Shown here: piece after piece, positions 1 through 8,326 of the stretch
Layout of the letters: the number at the start of each line of letters is the position of its first letter
Position numbering within the stretch: position 1 is the stretch's first letter
NCBI GenBank assembly: GCA_900544075.1
Contig: UQTJ01000019.1
Coordinates: 1 to 60,403 of the forward strand
Direction of reading: 5' to 3'
Length of the DNA stretch: 60,403 nucleotides
Origin: an uncultured Bacteroides sp.
GTDB lineage: Bacteria > Bacteroidota > Bacteroidia > Bacteroidales > Bacteroidaceae
Position numbers and translations under genes: made by a program
Notes under the pieces: generated by a model
The model's database searches: none
Seen by the model: only the letters and a program-made list of their open reading frames with translations
What the model was told of the DNA's origin: nothing

Positions 1-1
1 A

Positions 2-58
2 GGACGTTTAGACGCAAGAAGGACGCTGAAGAGCTTAGTTGCGGATTTGAGGATATAA
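2..58 (+). CDS. C-terminal tail of a gene cut by the window edge (tentative)
   Basis: An open frame enters from the left edge and stops with TAA inside the first arm of a strong rightward terminator. Only 18 residues are visible (ending ...SLVADLRI), too few to assign a family. The position of the stop relative to the terminator is the main reason to prefer this frame. The alternative is frame 1, which stays open to about position 141, beyond the terminator, and is therefore less likely. Confidence 0.3.
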   Translation, partial: GRLDARRTLKSLVADLRI

Positions 59-98
59 TAAATTTTTACCGGATTACATCAACATTATATCCTTTTTT
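51..98 (+). terminator. Intrinsic terminator of the gene entering from the left
   Basis: Perfect 9-bp arms GGATATAAT (51-59) and ATTATATCC (84-92) are followed directly by a run of six T. The T run is on the plus-strand side only, so it serves a rightward transcript and not the convergent pabC operon. Confidence 0.6.
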
Positions 99-143
99 AT
101 TAAGACTGAGATATTTAGAAGAGTACCATTACCGCTTATAAAA

Positions 144-749
144 TTATTTTTCAATTATCGGAAAAACATTATTTATATCTATTTCCACTTCGCCAAAACC
201 AATCATTGCATTAAAAAGACGGATTTTCTCATACTCTTGCAGACAGTTTGCCATAATTATATCCTCTTCTATAATTCCTTCTGCAAGGAGTCTTGCCCTG
301 CGTGTTCCTTTCAGCAATGGATATTTCGGGGTGTACCACTTCCCTTCTTTATATAGTGCAATGTTTGCTATAGAGGTGTCAGTCAGCATACCGGAACGGA
401 CTATCACTACATCATCAGCATCGCCACGCAAGGCAAAGTTACGGTCCAAGACATAACGGTCTGCGTATTTGAATGAATATTCAGCCGAATCGTCATTCAC
501 AAGTTGCAGCGATTTTACCTCACGAATCCTGTACGGGAAATATTCGACTTTCTCTACCGCAGAAGTATATTCCACACGACAACGGGTTCTTCCTTTACAA
601 CCTTCAGCGGTTATAAAGTCCTCCAATGAAACCGGCATGACAGAACTCCCATAATGCATACGGATTGTATTGTTCATCCTCTCATCATGGGCAGACAGAT
701 TCTCTATCACTCCGTCGTTTATACATATTGTTTCAATAAAACGGTACAT
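144..749 (-). CDS. pabC: Aminotransferase class IV, probable aminodeoxychorismate lyase
   Basis: A 201-residue PLP enzyme of fold type IV. It is likely to cleave 4-amino-4-deoxychorismate to p-aminobenzoate and pyruvate for folate synthesis. The expected Schiff-base lysine is K94 in the FKYADR stretch, and the later GMLTDTSIANIAL segment matches the cofactor-phosphate loop of the family, with D in place of the usual E. The length is shorter than E. coli PabC (about 270), mostly through a reduced N-terminal part. The gene starts 17 bp inside the end of pabB, which implies translational coupling and supports PabC over a branched-chain aminotransferase. No pabA is seen here. Confidence 0.8.
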   Translation of the reverse strand: MYRFIETICINDGVIENLSAHDERMNNTIRMHYGSSVMPVSLEDFITAEGCKGRTRCRVEYTSAVEKVEYFPYRIREVKSLQLVNDDSAEYSFKYADRYVLDRNFALRGDADDVVIVRSGMLTDTSIANIALYKEGKWYTPKYPLLKGTRRARLLAEGIIEEDIIMANCLQEYEKIRLFNAMIGFGEVEIDINNVFPIIEK

Positions 750-1728
750 AAACTTTCTGAATCATTTCTTTATATTCGCTTTCCAAATCACTCTTGAAGG
801 TTATACCTCCCCCACTCTTGAACACCATAGTGCCGTCAGGCTGCTGTTCCACAAATCGTATTATAACCGCACTGTCAAGATTTTTCCCATCGAAGTAACC
901 GGTTACTCCGGTATAATATCCTCTGTCGTAAGTTTCTGCCTCACGTATTATTTCCACTGTTTTCTTCTTTGGTGCTCCTGTCACTGAACCGGCAGGCAGA
1001 AGTCTGAAAAACATTTCTCCCAATGTATCCCGAAAATCCTCCGGCAACCGCCCTCTTATTTCCGAACTTACTTGAAGCAATGTGCCGTTGTTTGTCTGAA
1101 TTTCATCTATATATCTGTACTTGGTGACAGTCACTTCCGATGCTATCTGGCTCAAATCGTTTCTTATCAAATCCACAATCGTAGCATGTTCAGCCGATTC
1201 TTTCACATCATTCAAAATTACAGAGGCCGCTTCAGGATAGGCTGCATCAATAGTTCCCTTCATAGGATAGGAATAAATCATACCATCCGAAATCCTTACA
1301 AATATCTCAGGCGAGAACATTACGAAACGGCCTTTCATCAGCAACCTGTACTTGGCACGCGAGTGAATGAATATATCTCTAAGTGTAAGGTCGGTTTCAA
1401 CCGGTGTGGCACAAGTAAGGTTGGTAAGAAAAGAATTTCCGGCATAAAGATTTTCATATACAGTGTCGAAAGAATGAGAATACTCCTCTATCGTCTGCGG
1501 ATGCGGTTCCCATATGAAAGCTTTTTTCATTGCGGAAGATTCTTCATCATAATTTCCACCCGACGGAAAGCTGAATAGTATTTCATCGCCCGGCAAATTA
1601 CGCGGTTCCTCTACAATACAGTTCTTTTCATCGAAGTCTATCAGAAAGAAGAACGGGATTCCCCTTCTTCCATAATAGTTCATTCTCTTTATAGCATCCT
1701 GACGAGAAAGGAAATTTAGTCTTGACAT
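733..1728 (-). CDS. pabB: Aminodeoxychorismate synthase component I
   Basis: A chorismate-binding enzyme of 331 residues that aminates chorismate to aminodeoxychorismate. The signature PAGSVTGAPKKKTVEII near residues 245-261 is the chorismate/Mg loop. The PMKGT motif with lysine K157 is diagnostic: PabB has PIKGT, whereas anthranilate synthase TrpE has PIAGT. It lacks most of the N-terminal tryptophan-binding domain of longer PabB/TrpE proteins, as in the short forms common in Bacteroidetes. It overlaps DUF454 upstream by 13 bp and pabC downstream by 17 bp, so the three genes form a coupled operon. Ammonia or a glutaminase encoded elsewhere must supply nitrogen. Confidence 0.88.
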   Translation of the reverse strand: MSRLNFLSRQDAIKRMNYYGRRGIPFFFLIDFDEKNCIVEEPRNLPGDEILFSFPSGGNYDEESSAMKKAFIWEPHPQTIEEYSHSFDTVYENLYAGNSFLTNLTCATPVETDLTLRDIFIHSRAKYRLLMKGRFVMFSPEIFVRISDGMIYSYPMKGTIDAAYPEAASVILNDVKESAEHATIVDLIRNDLSQIASEVTVTKYRYIDEIQTNNGTLLQVSSEIRGRLPEDFRDTLGEMFFRLLPAGSVTGAPKKKTVEIIREAETYDRGYYTGVTGYFDGKNLDSAVIIRFVEQQPDGTMVFKSGGGITFKSDLESEYKEMIQKVYVPFY

Positions 1729-2090
1729 TTGTTTCTACGTGTTTTGAAAGAAAGAATATAAAGCGTGATACATGTGGCAAGTACACCCATAAACAGTTTC
1801 AGCCACCACGTATCAAAAATAAAAACAATACAATGTACAGCAGTAATCCACAATGTACCTACGGATATAATCTTGATTCTTAAAGGAATAGACTTATCCT
1901 CACGGAAACTCTTTATATAAGGTCCCAGCTGAGGATGCTCAGTCAGCCACTTATAGGCACGCGGCGAACTGCGGAAAAACAACGCTGCCGCCAACAAAAG
2001 AAAAGGTGTTGTAGGCAATACAGGAAGAAAAATTCCTATAATGCCTAACAACACCGAAACAAAGCCTATGACACTGTATATGTATTTCAT
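1716..2090 (-). CDS. DUF454 (YbaN-like) small membrane protein
   Basis: A 124-residue inner-membrane protein. Residues 1-35 hold a long hydrophobic stretch with the family's LLGIIGIFLPVLPTTPFLLL pattern, followed by FFRSSPRAYKWL and a second hydrophobic region near the C-terminus. Function is unknown in the family. The first methionine of the longer open frame, 15 codons upstream, was rejected because the YbaN homology begins at MKYIYS and because a good promoter lies between the two. The gene is the first of the operon leading into pabB and pabC. The predicted transcript start falls on or next to the A of this ATG, suggesting a leaderless mRNA. Confidence 0.8.
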   Translation of the reverse strand: MKYIYSVIGFVSVLLGIIGIFLPVLPTTPFLLLAAALFFRSSPRAYKWLTEHPQLGPYIKSFREDKSIPLRIKIISVGTLWITAVHCIVFIFDTWWLKLFMGVLATCITLYILSFKTRRNKCQD

Positions 2091-2094
2091 ATTG

Positions 2095-2126
2095 CAAAAA
2101 TAGTATGAATGGGACTGAAATACAAA
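2095..2126 (-). promoter_or_regulatory. Bacteroides-type promoter of the DUF454-pabB-pabC operon
   Basis: Read on the minus strand: TTTG (complement of 2123-2126), a 20-bp spacer, then TATTTTTG (complement of 2095-2102), an exact match to TTTG-N19-21-TAnnTTTG. Only CAAT separates the -7 box from the DUF454 start codon. Confidence 0.65.
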
Positions 2127-2139
2127 TACGAACAAGATT

Positions 2140-2508
2140 TTAGTTTATTAAAACACATTTTTTCCTCATCTTGCGGTCACAGTAACGCCTGCACTGTCCG
2201 CAGATGTCATACCCGAGCATGGCTCCCAAAATGAAATCCTCTTCCGGTGTCAGCTGATTCAGCGGACGTGTAACTATCATCCGTATGGCATTGATACACT
2301 CGTCCTTGCCGAAAAACAGATTGATACGTTCATCGTCTACCTCTTGAATGATAAACTTTATACGCTGTCTCTTCAGGCGGTTCACGGCAAACTCCTGATT
2401 TCTCCTGTTCATGGTGTAAAGCACCATCTGTCGTACCCCTTTCTTGAACTCATACACATGGTTCAGGAACACTTTCATGTCCGTAGGATTTACATTCTTT
2501 ATCATCAT
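2140..2508 (-). CDS. DUF2023 family protein, flavodoxin partner
   Basis: A small basic protein of 122 residues. It matches the DUF2023 family by its N-terminal MKVFLNHVYEFKKGVRQMVLYTM region and the C-terminal Cys cluster CGQCRRYCDRKMRKKC (residues about 103-118), which could bind a metal or form disulfides. The gene lies 28 bp downstream of flavodoxin on the same strand, a pairing I recall as recurrent in Bacteroidetes and suggestive of an electron-transfer or assembly partner. No signal peptide or membrane segment is visible, so it is probably cytoplasmic. Its biochemical role is unknown; the redox link is inferred from the neighbour and the cysteines. Confidence 0.7.
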   Translation of the reverse strand: MMIKNVNPTDMKVFLNHVYEFKKGVRQMVLYTMNRRNQEFAVNRLKRQRIKFIIQEVDDERINLFFGKDECINAIRMIVTRPLNQLTPEEDFILGAMLGYDICGQCRRYCDRKMRKKCVLIN

Positions 2509-2536
2509 AGGCTATAGGTTTTATGTATAAATATCT

Positions 2537-3040
2537 TTACAATAATGTCTTGATGTGTTCAGTCCATGCAGTCACTCTCTCATCAGTCTTGCCGCTCTCG
2601 TTCATCTCGTCTATGGCAAGCCCTACGAACTGTCCGTCTACAACAGCTACGGACGAAGAGTAAGTATAATCAGCGTCAGATACACCATTTATAAACTCAC
2701 ATCCTGTACCTTTCAAATCTTCATAGATGATTCCCATACCGTCGCAGAAAGTATCTGCATACGTTTCCGAATCTCCACATCCGAACAGGCCGACAAGCTT
2801 ACCGCTCAGGTCAAGCCCTTTCAGGAGTTTAATTCCGTCGTACCAGTCGTCCTGCAACTCTCCGTCGCCCCATGTAGATGTACCAAACAGAAGGACATCG
2901 TATGAGTTTACCATTTCTGCAGTCATCTTGCTCACATCGTGCACATCAGCTGAAGAAACTCCCAATTTACCGGCAATTATTCCAGCTACCGCTTCCGTAG
3001 TTCCTGTAGTGGAACCATAAAAAATTCCTGTCTTTTTCAT
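2537..3040 (-). CDS. fldA: Long-chain flavodoxin
   Basis: A 167-residue FMN electron carrier, soluble and cytoplasmic. The phosphate-binding loop YGSTTGTTEAVA is at residues 8-19, and FGTSTWGDGELQDDWYDG (about 52-69) and GLFGCGDSETYADTFCDG (about 84-101) are the isoalloxazine-binding loops. The length fits long-chain flavodoxins, which replace ferredoxin under iron limitation. It is followed by DUF2023 in an apparent two-gene operon. A perfect inverted repeat overlaps the -33 element of its promoter, so repression by a dimeric regulator is plausible; the sensed signal cannot be read from the sequence. Confidence 0.92.
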   Translation of the reverse strand: MKKTGIFYGSTTGTTEAVAGIIAGKLGVSSADVHDVSKMTAEMVNSYDVLLFGTSTWGDGELQDDWYDGIKLLKGLDLSGKLVGLFGCGDSETYADTFCDGMGIIYEDLKGTGCEFINGVSDADYTYSSSVAVVDGQFVGLAIDEMNESGKTDERVTAWTEHIKTLL

Positions 3041-3068
3041 TTCCTTACATTTAATTGATTTGACATTG

Positions 3069-3118
3069 CAAAGTAACTATGAATGTAAAGATTCTGAAAT
3101 ACCTAAAATTAGGTATTT
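3069..3118 (-). promoter_or_regulatory. Flavodoxin promoter with palindromic operator candidate
   Basis: On the minus strand a TTTC -33-like element, 19 bp, and TTACTTTG (complement of 3069-3076, one base from TAnnTTTG) precede fldA by about 28 bp. A perfect inverted repeat at 3097-3118 has 10-bp arms AAATACCTAA and TTAGGTATTT around a 2-bp centre and covers the -33 region. Its two-fold symmetry and position are those of an operator. Confidence 0.5.
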
Positions 3119-3143
3119 TGCAGGCCGTTTCCTATGCGTAAAT

Positions 3144-3188
3144 ACATAAAAATAGGCAGTAAACACTGACTGTTTAGCGTTTACTGCC
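3144..3188 (-). terminator. Terminator of the lipoprotein gene ending at 3230
   Basis: Arms GGCAGTAAAC (3155-3164) and GTTTACTGCC (3179-3188) pair perfectly over 10 bp. On the minus strand the stem is followed by TATTTTTATG, a U-rich tail. Confidence 0.6.
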
Positions 3189-3229
3189 CGTTTGCTGCCT
3201 GTTCACAGCTATTATAAGAAAACAACAAA

Positions 3230-3994
3230 TTACATAGATGAACCGTTATTAAAGTATGTATTTACAATTTCCTTGTAGCTAACAACACAACTATCCAACT
3301 CTGTTTTATCACTATTTGTACTCTTATTATATCTGATAACTAATTTATCAGGAGTCTGACCATTCAATAAAGAATAAAGATTTACATATCGTATATCACC
3401 GTAATCACCTTTTTTAACATCTTCGTCACCTTCTGATGATTCCAATTCCTCATGATTCAACTTCAAAACCACCTTTTCAGAAGTACAGTCTTCATTCACT
3501 CTTGATATACTCAATGAATGTTTTGCCAATTCAGTACTCAATTCATCACTTTCAACATCCTTTATATCATACTGAATATCCAGAAACATTGTATTAGCAT
3601 CGTAAAATGGGAAAGCGAACTGTGACAAGCCAACATAATCTATGTATGAATTTCCCTCGCTTTCCATAGGTGAATAATACAATTCTTTAATAGCAACAGG
3701 CGAAGTCTGTAGCTCAATATTTATCTCACTTGTTCCCGCTACTAAATCTTCTCTTTTATACTTATAATTTATCCATGCATATTCAGTATCAAAAAAAGTA
3801 CTTGAAATCAGGGATTGATCTGTAGGATTCAATGTATATTTCGAAAAATTCTTAAATGAATATCCATATAGACTTGGAACAACCTTAACATATTCTGTAC
3901 CATAATTATACGGATCCGGATCACCCAAACAAGAACTTAACCCACATGTTGCAATCAAAGCGGTAAACAGCACCGCAACCTTTGTTTTTTTCAT
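3230..3994 (-). CDS. Secreted lipoprotein, possibly NigD-like
   Basis: A 254-residue protein with a lipoprotein signal peptide: MKKTK, a hydrophobic core, and CGLSSC with the lipidated cysteine at C22, followed by LGDPDPYNYGTEY. The mature part is rich in beta-strand-forming and polar residues with no catalytic motif. Size, the acidic residues after the cysteine and the overall pattern resemble NigD-like lipoproteins of Bacteroides, but I could not confirm this. It stands alone: a terminator lies downstream and an 82-bp gap separates it from the DMP19-like gene. Function unknown. Confidence 0.65.
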   Translation of the reverse strand: MKKTKVAVLFTALIATCGLSSCLGDPDPYNYGTEYVKVVPSLYGYSFKNFSKYTLNPTDQSLISSTFFDTEYAWINYKYKREDLVAGTSEINIELQTSPVAIKELYYSPMESEGNSYIDYVGLSQFAFPFYDANTMFLDIQYDIKDVESDELSTELAKHSLSISRVNEDCTSEKVVLKLNHEELESSEGDEDVKKGDYGDIRYVNLYSLLNGQTPDKLVIRYNKSTNSDKTELDSCVVSYKEIVNTYFNNGSSM

Positions 3995-4076
3995 AAATAT
4001 CTTTCTCTTTTAAATTTAATAACACTATACATGAAACGCAGAACACATACAAATACTGCATAACAATTAAAAAAAA

Positions 4077-4586
4077 TTATTCTATCGCTGCAAAATCGTC
4101 TAAATGTTCGTCCACATATTTGGCTATGGTAGCAGTTACCATCTCCTCCATGTCCATGAACTGTTCCTCCAAGTCATCGAACGCCTCATACTGTTCATAC
4201 ATAGCCATGAACTCCTCGTCGGTACAGTCTTTCTGCAAGTCCTCTTTATTGGCATCATATATCGCCTTTGCATCATAAATCAACTTCGCAAAATCCTTTG
4301 CACCAAACATCCTCATGGCCTTGGCAAAAGGATTCTCAAAGATATAAGGACCATATCCGTTCTGAATCAACTGTACGAATCCACCTTCAAGCACTTCTTC
4401 ACGAAAAAAATGATATCCCAACAATGAGTGCTGGTAACCGTTGAGCAAAGGCATTGTCTCGGCTGTTATTTCACCGCCTGTCACTTCTATATACTTATCT
4501 GTAAAAACCTTCAGGAAAGCATCCATTCCTTCTTCCGCTCCCCTACGCAAATCCTCATCAGATACTGTTATCTTTTTTGTTTCCAT
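4077..4586 (-). CDS. DMP19/DUF4375 family protein
   Basis: A 169-residue acidic cytoplasmic protein. The core FREEVLEGGFVQLIQNGYGPYI and the following AMRMFGAKDFAKLIYDA region match DUF4375, the family of the Neisseria DNA-mimic protein DMP19. The C-terminal half is strongly acidic (EQYEAFDDLEEQFMDMEEM), fitting a DNA-mimic or nucleoid-protein-binding role, though function outside Neisseria is unproven. The start at METKK was chosen over an ATG 12 codons upstream because a Bacteroides -7 box sits 24 bp before it and would lie too close to, or within, the longer version. Confidence 0.72.
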   Translation of the reverse strand: METKKITVSDEDLRRGAEEGMDAFLKVFTDKYIEVTGGEITAETMPLLNGYQHSLLGYHFFREEVLEGGFVQLIQNGYGPYIFENPFAKAMRMFGAKDFAKLIYDAKAIYDANKEDLQKDCTDEEFMAMYEQYEAFDDLEEQFMDMEEMVTATIAKYVDEHLDDFAAIE

Positions 4587-4609
4587 ACTGCTGTTTTTAT
4601 TTGTAAGCA

Positions 4610-4617
4610 CAAACATA
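4610..4617 (-). promoter_or_regulatory. -7 box (TATGTTTG) upstream of the DMP19-like gene
   Basis: The complement reads TATGTTTG, an exact TAnnTTTG, 24 bp before the METKK start. The -33 region has only T-rich sequence, so the assignment rests on the -7 box and its spacing. Confidence 0.45.
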
Positions 4618-4699
4618 CGCAAAATCTCCGAATGTTAAAATAACAGCATTAAAAATATCACGACAAAGGAAGTTATATTATCAAACTTTCACTTATCAC

Positions 4700-4746
4700 A
4701 TATAAACAAAGGACGACTTCTATACTTAATGCACAGAAATCGTCCT
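4700..4746 (-). terminator. Terminator at the 3' end of the PUL operon
   Basis: Arms AGGACGACTTC (from 4710) and GAAATCGTCCT (to 4746) pair with one mismatch. On the minus strand the stem is followed by TTGTTTATAT. It lies about 27 bp beyond the stop of the last PUL gene. Confidence 0.55.
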
Positions 4747-4772
4747 CTACAAATATCTCATACGAGATTATA

Positions 4773-6377
4773 TTATTCAATGATATAAAAATCCCTCTCC
4801 ACCGGTTCCGCAGTCTGAACTTTACCGCCAATACCGTACTGCCATGCTACAACAGTTACCTTAACCGGATATTTGCTTCTTATAGGGATATCGGTTATTT
4901 TCAGAGTATTGCCTTCAACTACAGCCGGACCCTGCTTAACATAATATGAAACAGGAAGATCGCAATCAGAAACGGCATTCAGGATTACTTCTTTTGTTCC
5001 GGCAGATATATCTTCTATTCCCGGAAACATGATGTACTGACGTTTGCCACCAGTATTTCTGTAAGGGATTTTAAGACTTAACTCCTGAACAGCTCCCTTA
5101 TATTTCTTGTCACCGCCATTGCTTGCCAGCAGTGTTATGTCTGCCGTACGACGCGGATTATACATACCCATTCTGTAAAAACTTACCCTGAAAGTGGTAT
5201 CATTGATAACTTCTACCGGACCGCATACCCTATCCATCGTAATCCTGCCACCAGTGTTGTCATCACTTGGTTCGGTTCTCAATGAATCTGTAAACACAGG
5301 GGTGATATTGAAAGTAAGCCCATCTTCATGAGGAAGAAATCTTAATGCAGCTTTTACGTGCGAAGCCGAATTATACCCCGTAAGTTCGCCATTCTGCATG
5401 AAACCGATATACTGCATCTTCTTGTTTCTGTGCTGCCTGTATCTGTCTTCCGTCAGCATAGCAATCTCTTCGTCAAAATACCAGAAAGCATCATGTCTGT
5501 CGCCCTTATACTTATTGTAAGGAGCAGCCTTTGGTCGTTTTGCCTTGTCGCCCCACCAGCGTTCAGCCAACCATCCTTCTTTCACATCCACTTTCTTCAG
5601 AGCCACAGGAGAATCTATATTCTGATTTTGCGGATATCTCCATTCGAGTGCTTTTCTGATGAACAAGGCTATATAATCGGCTGTCTGTGATGCAACATCG
5701 AAGTGTCCTCTTCCGGTATCACAGAGGAAAGATATACAACTGTCCGGATACTTCATCCTGAAAGCGAGTGCCGGATTAACCCTTGCCTCCCACCATTCAT
5801 ATTCTCCTTCAATCATCAGTCCCGGAATACCGTCTATATTCCTCGTACGTCCCCATTCAAGGTTTTCCCTGCCATAACCGCAAAGGTTAGTACGTGGAGC
5901 ATCACCGTGAAGTGATATTATGGCAAGAGTTCTTTCAGGATTCCATGCCGCGAAGTTCCACGGATATGTAGCCATGGCCGAATGTCCTATAGGAATAATA
6001 GGAACATATTTCAACTCACTATATCCACTCACATCGGCAAAGTCATTCATCATGGTTTCAAATGCTTTCTGTACGCCTGTTTCCACTTTCCACTGCTGGT
6101 CAAGTCCTGGAGTTATCCATATCATTCCTACTCCCATATCTGCAAGCTTCTGTCTGAAACTGTCCATTTCAAACAATGTTTCTTCCGACATATTATGCTG
6201 CCCTACCATCACGGCTCTCACCATCTCACATTTAGGCGGAATCCATAGAAAAGCATCCGGATTTCTGTCAGTTTCGGAAGAAACCATACATTTAATGCTT
6301 ACGCTCCATTGCCATTCCCCGGCAAAAACGCATACTGACATCAAAGTCAGTATCAGAATAATGAATATCTTTCTCAT
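4773..6377 (-). CDS. Exported alpha/beta-hydrolase, probable carbohydrate esterase of the PUL
   Basis: A 534-residue protein with a signal peptide (hydrophobic residues 4-18, cleavage near VFAG). Residues 45-240 form an alpha/beta-hydrolase domain: nucleophile S133 in IGHSAMATYPW, a probable acid in IEGEYEWW (190-195), and the histidine H225 in TGRGHFDVAS. Residues about 330-530 are beta-rich and resemble an accessory domain. It is the last gene of the PUL operon, 16 bp after the GH127-type gene. With lyases for acidic sugars nearby, removal of methyl or acetyl esters from the glycan in the periplasm is the natural role. The substrate is inferred, not shown. Confidence 0.68.
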   Translation of the reverse strand: MRKIFIILILTLMSVCVFAGEWQWSVSIKCMVSSETDRNPDAFLWIPPKCEMVRAVMVGQHNMSEETLFEMDSFRQKLADMGVGMIWITPGLDQQWKVETGVQKAFETMMNDFADVSGYSELKYVPIIPIGHSAMATYPWNFAAWNPERTLAIISLHGDAPRTNLCGYGRENLEWGRTRNIDGIPGLMIEGEYEWWEARVNPALAFRMKYPDSCISFLCDTGRGHFDVASQTADYIALFIRKALEWRYPQNQNIDSPVALKKVDVKEGWLAERWWGDKAKRPKAAPYNKYKGDRHDAFWYFDEEIAMLTEDRYRQHRNKKMQYIGFMQNGELTGYNSASHVKAALRFLPHEDGLTFNITPVFTDSLRTEPSDDNTGGRITMDRVCGPVEVINDTTFRVSFYRMGMYNPRRTADITLLASNGGDKKYKGAVQELSLKIPYRNTGGKRQYIMFPGIEDISAGTKEVILNAVSDCDLPVSYYVKQGPAVVEGNTLKITDIPIRSKYPVKVTVVAWQYGIGGKVQTAEPVERDFYIIE

Positions 6378-6393
6378 GGCATCAAATCAATTT

Positions 6394-8316
6394 TTATTTT
6401 TCGTTCTCAATATTCCAGTAAACCACATACCTCTGTCTGTGTACATCAAACAAAGGTTCCACTTCCACTCCCTTGTCCGACACAAACTTTAATCCACCCT
6501 GTTTTGTAAAACAGTCTTCAGGTTTCCTACAATTCACTTTCGCCTTTTCTTCAAGTCCTTCAGGTATATTGTAATCGTATGTGTAGTAATCGTTATACAA
6601 TTCCGGATTTGAATGTGGAGCCGGCTCTTTCATTCCTTCCGTGCCTAATTCTCCGGCCATCACGACTGGTCCATAAAGCAGTGCTGCTATATTCTTATTA
6701 TCCGGAGTATATTCCCATCGTAACTCCATAGGATAAACAACATCTATCCTGTCACCGTTTTTCCATGTCCGGTCAATCTCAATATATCCGTTTTCATTGG
6801 TTTTGACACGATAATTTTTGCCATTGACTTTCACTTTAACATTCTTACTCCACGACGGATAACGTAAATATACAACAAATCCGGATGGTTTATCAGTTTC
6901 AACCTTTAAAGTTACGTTCTCCTTGTATGGAAATTCTGTAAGCTGGGTTATTTTGACATTCCTTTCTTTCCATGTAAGCACAGAAGGAATAAAAAGATTA
7001 ACGAACAAGCCTTCGTCATTATGGTAATAAATACTTTCAGCATACTTAGCGTGACTTTCAAACCCACTTCCAACGCAACACCAGAACGAATTGAACGGAG
7101 TGCTGTAAACTTTATGGCTACCTGTTTCCAACGGCAGGAAATACGCCACCATACCTGTTTCAGTATCCTGTTGTCCAAGTATATGGTTATACAAAGCACG
7201 TTCATAATAATCGGCTACATGGGATGAAGCATTCCAACAGAACAGATGGCGACTGAGTTTCAACATGTTGTAAGTACAGCATGTTTCCCCTGTATATCCG
7301 GTTATATGTTTAGAAAATTTACCGGTATCAAAGAAATGTTCTTTATCACTACTGCATCCGGGAGCAAAAGAATGCTTTTCAATCATGGTTTCCCAAAAGA
7401 ACTCCGACAGATTTCTGCTCACAGCATCACCCGACAGCTCATAGTTTCTGGCCTCGGCCAATACCTTTGGAATAAACGTATTGGTATGTTTGGTTCCAAG
7501 ATCATCAATGTTTTTCTTCAGAGGATCAATGACCTCATTATGATAGAAGAAACCGGCAAGCCATTTATATCTCTCATCACCAGTAAGGGCATACAGATTG
7601 TAAAATGACTCATTTATTCCACCGAACTCATTCCTTATCATTCTCCTGCGGGTATCGTCATCAAGATTATGAAGTTTACCGTAAGCCCAGTTTCCCATAC
7701 CTGTAGCCATATCCAAGGCCTGTATGTTTCCTGAATACAGATACTGGTCTATTAGTCCGGACAATATTTTATGAAGGGTGTACCATGGTGCCCAGACACT
7801 TTTCCCACGAATATTTCTATTAATCAGTTCTTCGGGAAAAGCACTCAAATATCCAGTACCATATACATTCTGAACTTCAGCCAATCCACTGACCAGACTG
7901 TCCCCCTTCAATTTAAATACATCACTTCCGGTTGCCGCATACATAAGTGAATAAGCTGAAAGAAGATGTCCGGTTACATGTCCTCTAAGTTCACAGTCAA
8001 GCGATTCCCAACCTCCAAGCTTTTTTACAGTCATGTATCCGCCTTCACGTCCGGCATAAATACCGGCTGTAGTACGGAAACTGTGTAACAATCTGTCTAC
8101 ATCTATTGAAACCATCCATACTGAATCTCTGTCCATATTGTCTTTAAACCTGCTGTCTAAAAGACGTACATCTTCAAGGTCAAAACACTTGGCAGAATAT
8201 TCAATACCGGAACTGATTTTCTGTTTATCTTCAAACAAGCCAGGATATACAGACTGTGCATTCATATTCTGCAGTGATAATAAAGACAACGTCAGTGTTA
8301 ATATTTTTCCTTTCAT
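6394..8316 (-). CDS. DUF1680 beta-L-arabinofuranosidase-like glycoside hydrolase (GH127/GH146 type)
   Basis: A 640-residue periplasmic enzyme with a signal peptide ending MNAQ. It is an (alpha/alpha)6-barrel enzyme with a cysteine nucleophile and zinc site. The ligands known from Bifidobacterium HypBA1 are present: E344 and C346 in TGETCC, and C413/C414 in SFWCCVGSGFESH, one of which is the nucleophile. The family releases terminal beta-L-arabinofuranose, as found in plant pectic side chains and glycoproteins. It sits in the PUL operon 10 bp after the serine hydrolase. Assignment between GH127, GH146 and related DUF1680 families needs alignment; the fold and chemistry are secure. Confidence 0.85.
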   Translation of the reverse strand: MKGKILTLTLSLLSLQNMNAQSVYPGLFEDKQKISSGIEYSAKCFDLEDVRLLDSRFKDNMDRDSVWMVSIDVDRLLHSFRTTAGIYAGREGGYMTVKKLGGWESLDCELRGHVTGHLLSAYSLMYAATGSDVFKLKGDSLVSGLAEVQNVYGTGYLSAFPEELINRNIRGKSVWAPWYTLHKILSGLIDQYLYSGNIQALDMATGMGNWAYGKLHNLDDDTRRRMIRNEFGGINESFYNLYALTGDERYKWLAGFFYHNEVIDPLKKNIDDLGTKHTNTFIPKVLAEARNYELSGDAVSRNLSEFFWETMIEKHSFAPGCSSDKEHFFDTGKFSKHITGYTGETCCTYNMLKLSRHLFCWNASSHVADYYERALYNHILGQQDTETGMVAYFLPLETGSHKVYSTPFNSFWCCVGSGFESHAKYAESIYYHNDEGLFVNLFIPSVLTWKERNVKITQLTEFPYKENVTLKVETDKPSGFVVYLRYPSWSKNVKVKVNGKNYRVKTNENGYIEIDRTWKNGDRIDVVYPMELRWEYTPDNKNIAALLYGPVVMAGELGTEGMKEPAPHSNPELYNDYYTYDYNIPEGLEEKAKVNCRKPEDCFTKQGGLKFVSDKGVEVEPLFDVHRQRYVVYWNIENEK

Positions 8317-8326
8317 ATATATACTT

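Noticed and set aside
1072..1578. Long open frames opposite pabB, susC, GH2 and the helicase
   Set aside because: They lie antisense to well-supported genes, have no family features, no promoters, and composition typical of shadow frames.
733..1728. Anthranilate synthase component I (trpE)
   Set aside because: The PMKGT motif has the lysine typical of PabB, the partner gene is a PabC-type lyase, and no other tryptophan genes are nearby.
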